From Zymomonas mobilis subsp. pomaceae ATCC 29192 (GTDB lineage Bacteria; Pseudomonadota; Alphaproteobacteria; Sphingomonadales; Sphingomonadaceae), in NCBI RefSeq assembly GCF_000218875.1, contig NC_015709.1, positions 1,240,001 through 1,304,000 on the forward strand: a stretch of 64,000 nt of DNA, given 5' to 3'. The notes below the pieces were generated by a model. The model did no database searches, was not told the origin of the DNA, and saw nothing but the letters and a program-made list of their open reading frames with translations. Shown one piece after another: positions 45,160-53,249 of the stretch (within the stretch, counting starts at the first letter, position 1; each line of letters starts with the position of its first letter). Position numbers and translations under genes: made by a program.

Positions 45160-45612
45160 ATGACGACACCCAAAAAACTAAAAAATATGAATGTTTTTAA
45201 TGCAGAAAATACCCTTGTAGGAAAAACGGCAGAAGTGACACTCCCCGAACCGACCTACAAGCTGGTTCCTTCTGAAGATAAAAATGTTCCCGATGAAGTG
45301 ATGCTAGCTAATCTTGGGAAACTGCGCTTCCCAGCAGATGCAACGATGTTAGAGGCTATAAAGCAGAAGGGTTTTACCAAGGTACGGCTGACAGATGACG
45401 ATAATACCACCGAAATAGTCGGACGCGGTGTTTTACAGGATGCAAAAGACGAAGCCTATCTTAACCTTGCCTATTACGAAGAAACCGTCGATGGAAAGAT
45501 AGTTAATAAATTTGACCCTTTTAATATGGTTGAAATCGTTAATGGTCTGGATCTTGGCGCACGCTCTCGTGAAGCACTGGGTCTTACGCCAGAAGATTTT
45601 AAACAATTTTAA
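45160..45612 (+). CDS. Phage major tail tube protein (P2 FII-like), orphan
   Basis: The 150-residue product aligns along its ends with P2 FII. The N-terminus PKKLKNMNVFNAENTLVGK plus AEVTLPEP matches P2's PRKLKLMNVF...SVTLPK, and the C-terminus DGKIVNKFDPFNMVEIVNGL matches P2's DGKELVEIDTINMIEKVNGV, followed by R-x3-GL. The middle is shorter than in P2 (150 against 172 residues). Such proteins form the inner tube of contractile tails. No sheath, baseplate or capsid gene is near, so it is a relic or a reused protein. The frame is intact with a ribosome site (AGAGAAGA). Confidence 0.8.
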   Translation: MTTPKKLKNMNVFNAENTLVGKTAEVTLPEPTYKLVPSEDKNVPDEVMLANLGKLRFPADATMLEAIKQKGFTKVRLTDDDNTTEIVGRGVLQDAKDEAYLNLAYYEETVDGKIVNKFDPFNMVEIVNGLDLGARSREALGLTPEDFKQF

Positions 45613-45903
45613 AACATATATTATGTCATTTAATTAATTTAGTTTCTTATAAGAAATTATACTCAAGATTAGCGCTCGGGGATCCTACGTGATCCCCGCT
45701 ATTCTGAAAACATCACCGCCCTTCTTCCCAAAAATGGAAAAAATAGAAGCTTTAATAATTAAAATAACGCTCGAAGATTGATCAAAAATATCTTTGAAGG
45801 GCACGCTCTTTTAATAGATAAAAAGATGGGATAAAATCTTTTATGCCCATACAATCAAGACAACGATACCCTAAATAGTAAAGATATAAAGGCGGATGTC
45901 CTG
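45613..45903. other. Spacer with a hairpin and a palindrome
   Basis: No gene is seen. A perfect 8-base stem (CGGGGATC / GATCCCCG) is at 45677-45698. A near-palindrome ATGGGATAAAA-TC-TTTTATGCCCAT lies at 45826-45850, about 54 bases before grxB, and could be an operator. Confidence 0.45.
45677..45698. terminator. GC-rich hairpin after the tail tube gene
   Basis: CGGGGATC and GATCCCCG pair perfectly around CTACGT. No T run follows on either strand, so termination is uncertain. Confidence 0.4.
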
Positions 45904-46551
45904 ATGAATCTGAAACTCTATATCTATGAACACTGTCCCTTCTGCGTCAAAGCCCGTATGATTTTCGGATTAAAAGATCTACCTTTTGATCAAATCATTC
46001 TGCAACATAATGACGAAACGCAACCTATCCGAATGACGGGCTATAAACTGGTTCCTATTCTTGAAGAAGAAGGGCGGTTTATGGGCGAAAGTATGGATAT
46101 TGTCGCCTATATTGATCAGAACAAAGGCACTCCGCTGTTAACAGGAGCATCTAATCCTGCCATCATGCGGGCAATGCACAGTTTTTCAGGCATATATTCG
46201 CTTCTTTATCCGCGTGCGGCTATGGCCCCTTTACCAGAATTTGCGACACAAGCAGCAAGGCGCTATTTTATTCGTCGAAAAGAAGGGGAAGTAGGGAACT
46301 TTGCACGTTGCATGAAAGAAACCCCGAACCTTATCAAACGCTATGAAGAGAGCCTTGAAAAGCTGGAACCCTTGATTCAATCACCCGATGCCGTCAATGG
46401 CCGGCTTTCCAATGACGATATTCATCTTTTTGCCCAGCTTAGAAGCCTCTCTATCGTCAAAGGGATTCATTATCCGGCAAAAGTGGATGCCTATCGTCGC
46501 CGCATGGCCCAATTAACCGGCATCTTCCTTTTTGATGCGGTTGCTAACTAA
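45904..46551 (+). CDS. grxB: Glutaredoxin 2
   Basis: The 215-residue protein is a GrxB-type glutaredoxin with a glutathione-transferase-like C-terminal domain. The active site is CPFC in EHCPFCVKARM (Cys15, Cys18), with the glutathione-binding VPILEEEG and MGESMDIVAYID segments. It reduces disulfides using glutathione and can supply electrons to PAPS reductase in some bacteria. The gene stands alone, preceded by a palindrome and followed by a clear terminator. Confidence 0.93.
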   Translation: MNLKLYIYEHCPFCVKARMIFGLKDLPFDQIILQHNDETQPIRMTGYKLVPILEEEGRFMGESMDIVAYIDQNKGTPLLTGASNPAIMRAMHSFSGIYSLLYPRAAMAPLPEFATQAARRYFIRRKEGEVGNFARCMKETPNLIKRYEESLEKLEPLIQSPDAVNGRLSNDDIHLFAQLRSLSIVKGIHYPAKVDAYRRRMAQLTGIFLFDAVAN

Positions 46552-46575
46552 TCGATTATGACTTCTAAAATAGTA

Positions 46576-46600
46576 AAAAGGCTGTATTCATCAGCCTTTT
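46576..46600 (+). terminator. Terminator after grxB
   Basis: AAAAGGCTG and CAGCCTTTT form a perfect 9-base stem around TATTCAT, ending in a T run. The A/T symmetry makes it work on both strands. Confidence 0.8.
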
Positions 46601-46627
46601 CCCCTCACTTCACCTTTTAATATTAAA

Positions 46628-46670
46628 ATATAGCTATATCTAAAATATAGCTATATCTAAAATGTAGATA
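46628..46670. repeat. Tandem 17-base repeat
   Basis: Two exact copies of ATATAGCTATATCTAAA (46628-46644, 46645-46661) and a partial third (ATGTAGATA). Each unit contains the palindrome ATATAGCTATAT. It lies just past the end of the 163-residue hypothetical gene. Confidence 0.85.
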
Positions 46671-46680
46671 CAATTTATCG

Positions 46681-47172
46681 TTAAAAATTCTTTTTTAATC
46701 CAACAGTAAATCCTCCATTCTTACTTAAAATTTTATTTAAAGACACAATAGTGTTATTATTTATCTTTTGACCAAAATGAGCCGTGAGTTCTTTTCCATC
46801 GTCATCGATACCGATATATTGACGATTGTTAGAAGCCCCTAATCCCGTTTTGATACCCGTAATACCCTGACTCATAGCTTCATTTCTTCTAAGAAAGGGC
46901 GCTTTTAGTTCAGGGAAATTAAGATGAAAGATAGCCTCTGGCGGAGTATAGACATCAGGTTTAATTGAAGAATTTAATGACCATCCGCCGACACTAATAG
47001 GATTAGATAAATCATTGTTATCCCCATGATCCGCATTAGGAATAGTATCCATAATTACGCTACCAAGAGATGAAGAGGGTTTTGCAGAATATAAATTATC
47101 CAGAGTGTCATAAATATTTTTTGCAAGCATAGGATGCTGTGGTTCTATAATTGTTTCATCACTATTCGACAT
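46681..47172 (-). CDS. Hypothetical protein with C-terminal beta-rich segment
   Basis: This 163-residue product is not recognised. It has no signal peptide. The N-terminal half is polar and Asp/Ser/Asn-rich; the C-terminal 50 residues alternate as beta strands (QYIGIDDDGKELTAHFGQ, GGFTVGLKKNF) and end in Phe, as outer-membrane barrel strands do. It might be a fragment of a larger surface protein or a secreted effector. AGAGAA precedes the ATG. It is divergent from the long Sel1 gene and converges on grxB. Confidence 0.5.
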   Translation of the reverse strand: MSNSDETIIEPQHPMLAKNIYDTLDNLYSAKPSSSLGSVIMDTIPNADHGDNNDLSNPISVGGWSLNSSIKPDVYTPPEAIFHLNFPELKAPFLRRNEAMSQGITGIKTGLGASNNRQYIGIDDDGKELTAHFGQKINNNTIVSLNKILSKNGGFTVGLKKNF

Positions 47173-47282
47173 AATATTCTCTAAATAAAAATTTTGATTT
47201 ATTTAAAGTATCTTTTGTTTTCCATCACAACCGCATAAAAATATCAAAATTCTTTATATTTTTTATAGCAAGGCATAAAGTT

Positions 47283-49064
47283 GTGCAAAGAATAGGATCT
47301 TATTTTTTTAAAAGCTTATCTATTTTTTTGATTGGAATGATCCTACCTTTTTCTCTTTTAGCTAAAACAAACTTTCAATCTGAAAATTCTACAACGGATA
47401 ACGCTGTTCTTTTTAAAGCCGCGCAAAGGGGCAATGCCGAAGCACAATTCTTGCTCGCCAAAAAATATAGCTTGGGGAAAGAGATTCCCAAAAATATGAA
47501 AGAGGCGTTTCAATGGTATCAAAAAGCGGCTGATCAAAATTATCAAAAGGCACAATATAATCTAGCTTCGATGTATGAATATGGAGAATACTTACCCCAA
47601 GATAAAAAGAAAGCCTTTGAACTATACCTAAAAGCCGCCAACCAAGGTTTATCTGCTGCTCAATATAAAATAGGAACGATGTATTATGAAGGCTCTGCTG
47701 TTCCTAAAAACAACAGAAAAGCGATAGAATGGATTCGAAAAGCCGCTGATAATGGGCTAGGTCAAGCCGAATATGCACTTGGCGTTCTGTATTATACAGG
47801 CGAAATTCTACCACAAGACAAAAATAAGGCGGCCTATTTCTATAAAAAAGCAGAAATCCAAGGCGATGATACGACAGAATACGCTCTAGCTATTACCTAT
47901 TATTCGGGGATTAAAGCCCCCCAAGATATAACAAAAGCTTTTCAACTTTTTCAAAAATCAGCCAATCAAGGCAACGCAGAAGCACAAAATGGGCTCGCGG
48001 TTTTGTATTGGACAGGAGAGGGCATCTCACAGAACAAAGCCCAAGCCTTACAACTCTTTCAAAAGGCTGCTGACCAAGACAATGCGGAGGCACAAAATAA
48101 TTTAGCAAAAATTTATCGCGGGGGAGACGGTATCCTAAAGGATAGCGCCAAGGCCTTTCAGCTCTTCCAAAAAGCAGCGGACCAAGGCTATGCTGAAGCG
48201 CAATATCATTTGGCGACAATGTATCTAACAGGGGAAGGCATTCCGCAGGATAAAACAAAAGCCTTTGAATTATACCAAAAAGCCGCCGCTCAAGACTATG
48301 CGACAGCGCAATATAATCTAGGGGTTATGTATCTGGAAGGAAAGGACATCCCAAAGGATACAGCCAAAGCCGTTCTATTCTTTCAGAAAGCTGCGGAGCA
48401 AGGTGATCCAGAGGCTCAGTTTAATTTAGCAAATATGTATGTAAAAGGAGAGGGCATCCTGCAGGATAAAACAAAAGCCTTTCAACTCTTCCAAAAGGCT
48501 GCCGACCAAGGCAATTCAGCCGCCCAAAATAATCTGGCGGTTATGTATCTGGAAGGAAAAAGCATCCCAAAGGATAGCGCCAAGGCCTTTCAACTCTTCC
48601 AAAAAGCAGCGGACCAAGGCTATGCCGAAGCGCAATATCATTTGGCGACGATGTATCGAACAGGGAAAGACCTTCCGCAGGATAAAAAGAAAGCCTTTGA
48701 ATTATACCAAAAAGCCGCCGCTCAAGACTATGCGACAGCGCAATATAATCTAGGGGTTATGTATCTGGAAGGAAAGGACATCCCAAAGGATACAGCCAAA
48801 GCCGTTCTATTCTTTCAGAAAGCCGCGGAGCAAGGTGATCCAGAGGCTCAGTTTAATTTAGCGAATATGTATGTAAAAGGAGAGGGCATCCCGCAGGATA
48901 AAACAAAAGCCTTTCAGCTTTTCCAAAAGGCCGCAGAACAAGGTCTAGCGCGTGCCCAGTATATTCTGGGACTGATGTATCGGGATGGCATCGGAATTCC
49001 ACAGGATAAAACCAAAGCTTTTCAGCTTTTCCAAAAAGCAGCAGATCAAGGCGTCGTTAATTGA
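47283..49064 (+). CDS. Long exported Sel1-repeat protein
   Basis: The 593-residue protein starts at GTG 47283 (AAGG ten bases before). The start is needed for the signal peptide (YFFKSLSIFLIGMILPFSLLA). About fifteen 36-residue Sel1 repeats follow, most with the pattern KAFQLFQKAADQGxAEAQ. Repeats in the middle are nearly identical because of a 432-base-spaced duplication. It is likely a periplasmic scaffold like the shorter Sel1 protein upstream. No partner enzyme is evident. Confidence 0.88.
   Translation: MQRIGSYFFKSLSIFLIGMILPFSLLAKTNFQSENSTTDNAVLFKAAQRGNAEAQFLLAKKYSLGKEIPKNMKEAFQWYQKAADQNYQKAQYNLASMYEYGEYLPQDKKKAFELYLKAANQGLSAAQYKIGTMYYEGSAVPKNNRKAIEWIRKAADNGLGQAEYALGVLYYTGEILPQDKNKAAYFYKKAEIQGDDTTEYALAITYYSGIKAPQDITKAFQLFQKSANQGNAEAQNGLAVLYWTGEGISQNKAQALQLFQKAADQDNAEAQNNLAKIYRGGDGILKDSAKAFQLFQKAADQGYAEAQYHLATMYLTGEGIPQDKTKAFELYQKAAAQDYATAQYNLGVMYLEGKDIPKDTAKAVLFFQKAAEQGDPEAQFNLANMYVKGEGILQDKTKAFQLFQKAADQGNSAAQNNLAVMYLEGKSIPKDSAKAFQLFQKAADQGYAEAQYHLATMYRTGKDLPQDKKKAFELYQKAAAQDYATAQYNLGVMYLEGKDIPKDTAKAVLFFQKAAEQGDPEAQFNLANMYVKGEGIPQDKTKAFQLFQKAAEQGLARAQYILGLMYRDGIGIPQDKTKAFQLFQKAADQGVVN
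48139..48938 (+). repeat. Internal duplication in the Sel1 gene, 432-base offset
   Basis: About 368 bases at 48139-48506 recur at 48571-48938 with few differences. The offset of 432 bases equals four 36-residue repeats. Third-position differences are rare, so the event is recent or maintained by gene conversion. Confidence 0.8.
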
Positions 49065-49179
49065 CCAAGATGATTCAATAGGGATATTTCAACGGAAACA
49101 GAATACAATATCTATAAATAAAAACTACAATTGATTAAGCCGCTAAAAAACTATCGGTAAGATAGCGGATAAATCCCCC

Positions 49180-50535
49180 TTATCCTTTTGAGACGCGCCA
49201 AATACGATTAGCAGCATCGTCGGCGACCAGTAAAGCACCCCGACCATCTCCCGTCATACCCGCCGGCGTACCATACACATCGTTACCTTGCCGAAAACCA
49301 CTTAAAACCGTGACAGCTTTATCCTGTGGTTCACCTTTATTATTAAAAGGCACGAAGACAACCTGATAACCTGACCATGGATTACGATAAAGAGAGCCAT
49401 GCTCAGATATAAAGGCCCCCTTTGTAAAAGGCGTCCCCAAACGGACAGAACCACTTTCAGGCGTATCAGCAAAAACAAGTCCCAAGGGTGAAACATGGGG
49501 CCCTAATGAATAATCCGGCCAAGCGACAGTCGATTGCGCCGGTTTATATATTTTTTTAATGCGACGGTCGGGATAGCCTCCCCAATAGAATTGAGGCCAA
49601 CCATAAAAATCACCAAAGTCAACGCGGGTCAGATAATCAGGCACCATATCAGAGCCCATCCCATTCCGTTCATCAACCACAGCCCATAAAGCCTTAGAGG
49701 AAGGTTCATAAGCCATGCCGATCGGATTTCGCATCCCTCCGGCGTAAATACGGTGACTATTATTCTTTAAATCTACTTCCCAGATCGCGGCGCGCGCCTG
49801 TTCTAGCGCCATACCTTTTTCACCGATATTGCTAGCAGAACCAATGGCGACATAGAGATAATGCCCATCGGGACTAAGAATAATATTGCGGGTCCAATGC
49901 TGATTAACGTCACCTGCAGGCAAATCGATGATCTTCTGTCCTACGCCAGAAAGATGATCTTCACCCGTTTTATAGCTATAACTAAAGATGGCATCGCTAT
50001 TGGCAACATAGAAACGGCCCTCTTTTAGAACCATACCAAAAGGAGAATGCAGGTTATCTAAAAACACCTTTTTCTGGTCCGCTAAACCATCATGATTGCT
50101 GTCCCGCAACAGGATAATACGATCGGCAGATGCCGTATGCTGGCGCTGTGTCAAATACCAAAATAAACGTTTAAAGAAGCCTGGCTTATGCAAAGCGGAA
50201 ATGGGTTTTTCCGTTTCAGCTACCAAGACATCCCCATTGGGTAATGTGTAAAGCCAATGAGGATGATTAAGGTTTTCAGCGAAAACAGTAACTTTTAATC
50301 CCACAGCCCCCTTAGGTTTCTGGCTATCAGGCCAACCTACAAAATGCCCAGGATTAAAAACCGGCCACCAGACATGAGGGGGCTCAGTTAATAAAGGTTT
50401 CAGCCCAACGACCTTATCAAAATCAACATGGGCCCGATCCTTTAAAATAATAGGCGCGCTCAGAAGAGCCAAAACCACCATAGCCCCCAAAAGACGCCGA
50501 CGACCACTCGTCCGGTTCCAGATATCCTTAACCAT
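49180..50535 (-). CDS. PQQ-dependent sugar/sorbosone dehydrogenase-like protein
   Basis: The 451-residue protein has an N-terminal membrane anchor or signal (RRRLLGAMVVLALLSAPII) and a six-bladed beta-propeller of the soluble glucose/L-sorbosone dehydrogenase family: NHPHWLYTLPNGDVLVAETE, GMVLKEGRFYVAN, LSPDGHYLYVAIGSASNIGE, AGGMRNPIGMAYEP, GTPAGMTGDGRGALLVADD. It would oxidise a sugar or sugar aldehyde in the periplasm with PQQ. It follows corC by 16 bases on the same strand and could be part of that transcript. Confidence 0.85.
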   Translation of the reverse strand: MVKDIWNRTSGRRRLLGAMVVLALLSAPIILKDRAHVDFDKVVGLKPLLTEPPHVWWPVFNPGHFVGWPDSQKPKGAVGLKVTVFAENLNHPHWLYTLPNGDVLVAETEKPISALHKPGFFKRLFWYLTQRQHTASADRIILLRDSNHDGLADQKKVFLDNLHSPFGMVLKEGRFYVANSDAIFSYSYKTGEDHLSGVGQKIIDLPAGDVNQHWTRNIILSPDGHYLYVAIGSASNIGEKGMALEQARAAIWEVDLKNNSHRIYAGGMRNPIGMAYEPSSKALWAVVDERNGMGSDMVPDYLTRVDFGDFYGWPQFYWGGYPDRRIKKIYKPAQSTVAWPDYSLGPHVSPLGLVFADTPESGSVRLGTPFTKGAFISEHGSLYRNPWSGYQVVFVPFNNKGEPQDKAVTVLSGFRQGNDVYGTPAGMTGDGRGALLVADDAANRIWRVSKG

Positions 50536-50551
50536 TATAGCGCCCTATTTT

Positions 50552-51457
50552 TTAGATGATGCTGGTATCTTCCGGCGGGTAAAGTCGCACTCTCTCAACA
50601 TGCCGACTATCGCCCGCTAACACTTCAATACGCCAACCGCTTGGATGCTCTAATATCTCTCCTGGCTGGGGCACGTGGCCTGCTAAAACTGTCGCAAGTC
50701 CACCGATAGTATCTACATCTTCTTCTACTTCACTCAAGCGGGGATCTATCCGTTCTGCAATATCTTCCAATTCCGTGCGGCCTTCGGCTTCCCATATTCC
50801 GTCAGGACGCGATGTCAGTAAAGCAGTCGCGGCTTCATCATGTTCGTCTTCAATATCGCCGATAATTTCTTCAACCAAATCTTCAATAGTAATAAGGCCT
50901 TCGGTACCAGAATATTCATCAAGCACTATAGCCATATGCGTACGGGTAGCCCGCATTTCGGCTAGCAAATCCAAAACCCCCATGGTTTCAGGCACATAAC
51001 GCGGCTGGCGTAGCAGCTTTTTTAAATCGAAATGATCACTCTCGCCCTTAGCCAGCAATCGAAAAATATCTTTGACATGCAGCATGCCGATAATGTGATC
51101 TAACGTTTCCGAATAAACGGGCAGACGACTTAAACCGCTATCAGAAAAAGCGGTAATCAATTCATGAATTTTAATCGTATCGGGAACAGAAATAATATCT
51201 GCTCTTGGGGTACCTACATCACCGGCAGAGCGACGGCCAAAATGCAAAAGACGGGATAACATCCGGCGCTCAATAGGAGATAAATCATCACGATCGGGAA
51301 TATCATGAGCATGTTCCTCAATCGCTTTTTCAATGACTTCGCGTAGAGTAGGCTCTTTTTCTTCGTGGAAAAGAAAATTACGAAGGCCGCGCCACAGGCC
51401 GCCTCCGTTGTCGGTACTGGAATCCTCAGACATCTCCCGCGCGTTATCTCCGCTCAT
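50552..51457 (-). CDS. corC: CorC/TlyC-type CBS-domain protein
   Basis: The 301-residue cytoplasmic protein has two CBS domains (VPDTIKIHELITAFSDSGLS to about 140; the second around 150-215 with EYSGTEGLITIEDLVEEIIG) and a C-terminal CorC/HlyC domain (IGGLATVLAGHVPQPGE). CorC proteins are linked to magnesium or cobalt efflux. The gene overlaps ybeY by 14 bases, the usual ybeY-corC order. Confidence 0.92.
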   Translation of the reverse strand: MSGDNAREMSEDSSTDNGGGLWRGLRNFLFHEEKEPTLREVIEKAIEEHAHDIPDRDDLSPIERRMLSRLLHFGRRSAGDVGTPRADIISVPDTIKIHELITAFSDSGLSRLPVYSETLDHIIGMLHVKDIFRLLAKGESDHFDLKKLLRQPRYVPETMGVLDLLAEMRATRTHMAIVLDEYSGTEGLITIEDLVEEIIGDIEDEHDEAATALLTSRPDGIWEAEGRTELEDIAERIDPRLSEVEEDVDTIGGLATVLAGHVPQPGEILEHPSGWRIEVLAGDSRHVERVRLYPPEDTSII

Positions 51458-52010
51458 TTAATCGATCAACAGGCGAAACCGGCCTGTCACGGTTGCTTTC
51501 ATCCGGTTCGGAATCTGCGTAAGGATCAGCAATATCAAGCATAGCCAAGGCCTTTCGCTCCAAAGCTTCCATAGCCTCTGCTTCCTCATCCAAAATATGA
51601 TCATAGCCCAACAAATGAAGCATGCCATGGGTAATCAGATGGGTCACATGGGCTTCTAAAGAAATCGCTTTTTCCAAAGCTTCTTGCCGTGCGACGTCGA
51701 AAGCTAAAATCATATCCCCTAATAAACATTCTGCCCCGATCATCCTTTCTAACTGACTCAGTTCATCAGCGTCTAACATCGGGAAAGACAAAACATTCGT
51801 CGGGCGATCCTTATCCCGCCATGTTTTATTTAAGGCATGCACCTCATCATTATCAGAAAAACGGATCGAAATTTCTGCCTCATGGCCTTCCTCATTCAAA
51901 AAAGGAAATTGGCTGACTAGAATAGCCTGAGAGCAAGCTTTGACAGCAACCGCGTTCCAATCGGGTGATTTGGGCCATGAAGAAGCTATATCAGCCTCAA
52001 CCGTTATCAT
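51444..52010 (-). CDS. ybeY: Endoribonuclease YbeY (rRNA maturation)
   Basis: The 188-residue metalloenzyme has the zinc motif THGMLHLLGYDH (H-x3-H-x5-H) and the preceding RPTNVLSFPM block. It matures the 16S rRNA 3' end and takes part in ribosome quality control. It overlaps phoH upstream and corC downstream by 14 bases each, which indicates tight co-translation. Confidence 0.96.
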   Translation of the reverse strand: MITVEADIASSWPKSPDWNAVAVKACSQAILVSQFPFLNEEGHEAEISIRFSDNDEVHALNKTWRDKDRPTNVLSFPMLDADELSQLERMIGAECLLGDMILAFDVARQEALEKAISLEAHVTHLITHGMLHLLGYDHILDEEAEAMEALERKALAMLDIADPYADSEPDESNRDRPVSPVDRLNERR

Positions 52011-53106
52011 TGGGCAATTCTTCCGTCACTGTTCCATCCTCAACCACAACCGAGGGTAGGGGATTAACATTTTCAGCAGTGGGCTGGGTAATCATCGCTA
52101 ATTTTGCGCGTCCGATGGGGGTATTTTCATAAGCATCGACAATGCGTCCCACCAAAGGATGGCGAACAACATCCTGTGCTGTAAAGCGAGTAATACCGAT
52201 TCCATCCACATTATCAAGGCGACGGACGGCATCTGCTAAACCGGAACGTCCCGGATTGGGTAAATCAACCTGTAGCGGATCCCCACAAACCACCATCCGG
52301 CTATTCATGCCAAAACGGGTAAGGAGCATTTTCATCTGTGCCGGTGTCGTATTCTGGGCTTCATCTAAAATAACAAAAGCATCGGATAGAGTACGTCCCC
52401 GCATAAAGGCCAAAGGCGCGATTTCAATTTCACCATTTTCAAGGCGGCGTTCGACCTGTTCCGCAGGAAGCATATCATAAAGGGCATCATAAAGCGGACG
52501 AAGATAAGGATCGACCTTTTCCTTCATGTCCCCTGGTAAAAACCCCAGTCGTTCACCCGCTTCAACGGCTGGACGAGATAAAATCAAGCGATCAACCGAC
52601 CCTTGAATCATCTGCTGAACGGCCTGAGCGACCGCCAAATAGGTTTTACCGGTTCCGGCAGGCCCCAAGGCAAAAATTATATCCTTTGACTTCAACTGCT
52701 CCATGTAACGAATTTGGGTCGCTGATCGCGGAATAATAACTTTTTTACGGGTACGAATAACCAATTCGGGCGCATTACTGTTTTCTGTCTTAACAACGCC
52801 TTCCAAAGAGCTGTCCGAAGACATCGCAATAATGGCTTCTACGGCCCCTGCATCTAATTCCTGACCTTGGATAATGCGATTATAAATACTGGTTAGAACT
52901 TCACGGGCTTGGGCCGCATGGGTAGCTTCCCCCTCTATCTGCAAACGATTCCCGCGGGCGGCGATGTAAACACCAAGACGATTTTCAATGGTTACCAGAT
53001 TTTGATCATATTCGCCAAAAAGTCGGCCTAACAACTGTGGCTTATCAAAGATAATCTCAAGCCGAGCAAGATCTCCGGCCTGCGCCTGTACCATTTTGCG
53101 CGCCAT
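51997..53106 (-). CDS. phoH: PhoH family ATPase
   Basis: The 369-residue cytoplasmic P-loop protein (PhoL/YbeZ type) has an N-terminal KH-like segment, Walker A GPAGTGKTYLA, and Walker B FVILDEAQNTTPAQMKM with the following GDPLQVDLP. It partners YbeY in rRNA handling in other bacteria. The gene leads the phoH-ybeY-corC unit; a 143-base spacer separates it from miaB. Confidence 0.95.
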   Translation of the reverse strand: MARKMVQAQAGDLARLEIIFDKPQLLGRLFGEYDQNLVTIENRLGVYIAARGNRLQIEGEATHAAQAREVLTSIYNRIIQGQELDAGAVEAIIAMSSDSSLEGVVKTENSNAPELVIRTRKKVIIPRSATQIRYMEQLKSKDIIFALGPAGTGKTYLAVAQAVQQMIQGSVDRLILSRPAVEAGERLGFLPGDMKEKVDPYLRPLYDALYDMLPAEQVERRLENGEIEIAPLAFMRGRTLSDAFVILDEAQNTTPAQMKMLLTRFGMNSRMVVCGDPLQVDLPNPGRSGLADAVRRLDNVDGIGITRFTAQDVVRHPLVGRIVDAYENTPIGRAKLAMITQPTAENVNPLPSVVVEDGTVTEELPNDNG

Positions 53107-53249
53107 TCTATTTCCCTGTATCGTCGCCCCTTCGAAGGCATGGCTGCTTTGACGCTAGACCATTTCCTGTCGCAAGGGAACTGTTGCTCTGCACCTCAAT
53201 TAATATTATTGCCGTTACCTTCTTTGGTTCCAGTCGTAAGATAAAATTA

